Source: JAKALX01 sp964508715 (GTDB taxonomy: Bacteria; Chloroflexota; Dehalococcoidia; Tepidiformales; Tepidiformaceae). Taken from it: DNA of 64,000 nt. Shown piece after piece: positions 61,940-64,000 of the stretch. The stretch is from NCBI GenBank assembly GCA_964508715.1, contig CAZDUX010000015.1, positions 1-64,000 of the forward strand, read 5' to 3'. Every line of letters begins with the position of its first letter. Within the stretch, counting starts at the first letter, position 1. The notes under the pieces were generated by a model. The model did not search any database. It saw only the letters and a list, made by a program, of their open reading frames with translations, and had not been told where the DNA came from. The translations under genes and the position numbers were made by a program.

Positions 61940-62923
61940 TCAGGCCTCGACCGGCACAGGAACCCGTTCGAGGATCTCGGCCAGCACCTGCCGGGCATCG
62001 CGGCCGCGAAGCCGGGCCTGGGTGGAGAGAATAAGGCGGTGGGGGAGGACGTATGGCGCCATGGCCTTCACATCATCGGGGAGGACGAAGTCGCGGCCGT
62101 TGATGGCCGCGTGGGCGCGGGCTGTCCGGAAAAGTGCGAGGCTGGCTCGCGGACTCCCACCAAGTTCGAAGGCCTGGTCGTGACGCGTCTCGCGGACGAT
62201 ACGGACGGCGTAGCGGCGAACCGCCGGATCGACGTGGAGGCGGCCGAGCGCATCGACGTGGTGGATGAGCTCTTCGGCCGAGACAACGGGTTCGAGCGTC
62301 TCGAGCGGGCTGGCCGTTTCGAAGCGCGAGAGGATCTCATCCTCGTCGTCCTCATCGGGGTAGCCGAGGTCGAGGCGGACGAGGAAGCGGTCGAGCTGGG
62401 CCTCGGGCAAGGGGAAGGTGCCTTCGAGCTCGACGGGGTTCTGCGTGGCGACGACAAGGAACGGGCGGGGGAGCCGTGTCGTCACTCCCTCGATGGTGAG
62501 CTGGTGTTCTTCCATCGCTTCGAGGAGTGCCGCCTGGGTCCGGGGAGTGGCACGGTTGATTTCGTCGGCAAGGACCACCTGGGCGGCGAGGGGGCCCTCG
62601 CGAAAGACGAACTCCCCGAGCTTCTGGTTGTAGTAGTTGATGCCGGTGATATCGGCGGGCATGAGGTCGGGAGTGAACTGGATACGGCGAAAGGAGCAGC
62701 CAAGGGAGCGCGCAATCGCCTTGGCGAGCGTCGTCTTGCCAATACCCGGGACATCTTCGAGAAGGATGTGGCCTTCACAGAGCAGAGCAACCATGGCGAG
62801 GCGAACGACTTCGCTCTTTCCGACGATGACGCGCTCAACATTGGCCTGCATACGCTCGGCAACGGCACGGATAGTCTCGACTTCGCCGGGGGCGAGACGG
62901 GAGTAACTGGCGGATTCGGTCAT
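61940..62923 (-). CDS. MoxR family AAA ATPase
   Basis: 327 aa, starting at MTESASYSRLAPGEV; longer sequence upstream is antisense. Walker A EDVPGIGKTTLAKA, Walker B VVLADEINRATPRTQ, sensor 1 VVATQNPVELEGTFPLPEAQLDRF, and AAA lid region with GGSPRASLAL. MoxR ATPases assemble or activate metalloproteins and envelope complexes. TACCAT 8 nt before the ATG suggests its own leaderless promoter. Confidence 0.94.
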   Translation of the reverse strand: MTESASYSRLAPGEVETIRAVAERMQANVERVIVGKSEVVRLAMVALLCEGHILLEDVPGIGKTTLAKAIARSLGCSFRRIQFTPDLMPADITGINYYNQKLGEFVFREGPLAAQVVLADEINRATPRTQAALLEAMEEHQLTIEGVTTRLPRPFLVVATQNPVELEGTFPLPEAQLDRFLVRLDLGYPDEDDEDEILSRFETASPLETLEPVVSAEELIHHVDALGRLHVDPAVRRYAVRIVRETRHDQAFELGGSPRASLALFRTARAHAAINGRDFVLPDDVKAMAPYVLPHRLILSTQARLRGRDARQVLAEILERVPVPVEA

Positions 62924-62931
62924 GGGCGCGA

Positions 62932-62937
62932 ATGGTA
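62932..62937 (-). promoter_or_regulatory. -10-like hexamer of leaderless moxR promoter
   Basis: TACCAT on the minus strand, 8 nt before the MoxR ATG at 62923, with no ribosome site between. Confidence 0.45.
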
Positions 62938-62972
62938 CCGCAAGCGGCCCGATGCTGGGCAAAGGCGCTCGA

Positions 62973-64000
62973 TCACCGGCCTGCCTTCGCGGCGATGAGC
63001 GAGGCATAGACTTCGGCGCCTTCGGGACGAAGGTGGATGCCGTCATCCCAGAAATAGCCATCCTGGCCTGCAGATGCGGAGTGCCAGTCGACGAGGACTG
63101 CGTTGGGGTGGGCGGCAACACCGGCGGCGATGACAGCGTTGTTCCCTTCCTCCCAGGGGCGGGCAACGTGGAGATTGACGAAGATGACGCGGGGAACACC
63201 GGCCAGGGCGGCCATCATCTGGTCGAACTGGCCAGACGTGAAGGTGCCATTGTTACCGATGGCGATGATGACAGTCGCCGGGAGCGTGCCACTTTCGCGT
63301 CGCGCAGCGAGCATGGCAACGACGGTGTAGGCCTGGCGGCCGACCGCGGCATCCACCTCGACGGACCCAAGGGCCGGCCCAAGGTAGGGAGCAGCACCCA
63401 GCAGGACCGAGTCGCCGATGGCGAGGATATCGGCCTTGACGGGCGGCGCAGGCGGAGGTGTCGGGGGCGGGGGCGGGGTTGGAGCCGTGACTGCAGCCTC
63501 GGTTGGGACGGGTGTTACCGGTGCAGCCGGAGGAGATGCCGGGGGCGTGGCTGCCGGCTCGGGGGTCACGGTGAAGGCGACTGATGCAGAGAGGGGTGAC
63601 GGGGCAGAGCTATCCACCAGGCAGAGTTGGTCGTCGGCACCCTGCTGAAACCGGCCGGGGGCCGCACTCACGATCGTGTGGAGTGCGCCCTGGGGGAGCC
63701 ACGGCGGCGGCGTCTCGGATTGTGCGACCGACACTGCGGAAACCAGCACGATGAGGGCCCCGGCGGCGCCGCTCCAGCCTGCCACGGCAGCCGCCGAGGA
63801 CCAGCCCTGGGAGCGGACAGCCCGCCGGAACAGGGTGACCGGGCCAACTGCTCGCAGCGGGGCTTCGACGAAGCGGTAGGAGAGCGCAGCAAGCAGGAAT
63901 GTGAGCCCGAGCTGGAGGGTGATGAGCAACGGGCCCGAGAAGCCAACGTCTTCGGGCCGGGTGACCATGAAGATCGGCCAGTGCCAGAGGTAGATGCCGT
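62973..64000 (-). CDS. OafA-type acyltransferase with C-terminal SGNH domain, truncated by window edge
   Basis: Only the C-terminal part is in view; the frame is open through the window end with GIYLWHWPIF, the last helix motif of acyltransferase 3. A helix (ALIVLVSAVSVAQ) leads outside, followed by a Pro-rich linker (TPPPPPTPPPAPP). The SGNH part has block I ILAIGDSVLLGA, an Asn in AIGNNGTF and block V DGIHLRPEG (Asp-x-x-His). These two-domain enzymes O-acetylate peptidoglycan or glycans. The start lies beyond position 64000. Confidence 0.87.
   Translation of the reverse strand, partial: GIYLWHWPIFMVTRPEDVGFSGPLLITLQLGLTFLLAALSYRFVEAPLRAVGPVTLFRRAVRSQGWSSAAAVAGWSGAAGALIVLVSAVSVAQSETPPPWLPQGALHTIVSAAPGRFQQGADDQLCLVDSSAPSPLSASVAFTVTPEPAATPPASPPAAPVTPVPTEAAVTAPTPPPPPTPPPAPPVKADILAIGDSVLLGAAPYLGPALGSVEVDAAVGRQAYTVVAMLAARRESGTLPATVIIAIGNNGTFTSGQFDQMMAALAGVPRVIFVNLHVARPWEEGNNAVIAAGVAAHPNAVLVDWHSASAGQDGYFWDDGIHLRPEGAEVYASLIAAKAGR

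Overview
The window is high-GC bacterial chromosome, densely packed, with frequent ATGA/TGATG gene overlaps and many GTG starts (also one TTG and one probable CTG). It has no rRNA, tRNA, IS element or CRISPR array that I can see. Peptidoglycan genes (murA, murI, murJ, mreB), a DUF951 gene, an F420-type LLM oxidoreductase, nosZ with a Tat leader and a long AtpB suggest Chloroflexota, something like Tepidiforma, Dehalococcoidia or Thermomicrobia. That placement is inference from gene content, not from a marker comparison.

Layout. 0.1-9.5 kb: surface acyltransferase, small lipoprotein, GH38 alpha-mannosidase, RNase HI, MurJ flippase, GNAT acetyltransferase, BON-domain protein, and a ferric-reductase-like haem membrane protein with a small membrane partner. 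9.7-14.9 kb: the secreted DUF1800/DUF1501 Tat pair, an SMP-30 lactonase, an AhpD-like protein and a methyltransferase. 14.9-22.9 kb: an acyl-CoA catabolic block (CaiB-type CoA-transferase, epimerase-like VOC protein, alpha/beta hydrolase, a double-domain CoA-transferase, acyl-CoA dehydrogenase, PaaG-like crotonase, 2-hydroxyacid dehydrogenase). 23-27.5 kb: a signalling and metal block with a small protein missing from simple ORF calls, a degenerate receiver, a PAS sensor kinase without its phosphoacceptor histidine, a coiled-coil protein and a P-type ATPase fused to a hemerythrin domain. 27.5-34 kb: LLM oxidoreductase, split lycopene cyclase-type proteins, hydrolases, an MFS pump and a beta-lactamase-fold esterase.

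34-41.8 kb: a nitrous oxide reduction cluster on the minus strand, transcribed cupredoxin 2, cupredoxin 1, nosZ, nosL-like, membrane protein, nosD, nosF, nosY. Both cupredoxins have a perfect TGTGA-N6-TCACA site about 86 bp upstream. NosZ is the terminal N2O reductase, NosDFY and NosL serve copper-site assembly, and the cupredoxins are plausible electron donors. 42-45.4 kb: a DUF7064-like protein, mreB and murA; MurA has Asp in place of the fosfomycin-target Cys.

46-54.9 kb: a complete F1Fo ATP synthase operon (I/Z-B-E-F-H-A-G-D-C) interrupted between atpG and atpD by a HAD phosphatase and a crotonase. AtpB carries a soluble insertion of about 150 residues. The operon has a good promoter and a clean hairpin at its end. 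54.9-64 kb: DUF151 nuclease, the overlapping murI-pyrF-DUF951-MFS operon, comB, a MoxR-DUF58-DUF4129 operon, and a truncated OafA-type acyltransferase with a C-terminal SGNH domain running off the end.

A recurring theme is a TAnnnT hexamer 6-9 nt before the start codon of at least ten genes, which suggests leaderless transcription is common here. The most unusual items are the paired pseudo-kinase/pseudo-receiver, the interrupted atp operon with a CTG-started gene, the ATPase-hemerythrin fusion, the tandem CoA-transferase with one dead-looking half, and the twin cupredoxins with matching CRP/FNR-type sites.
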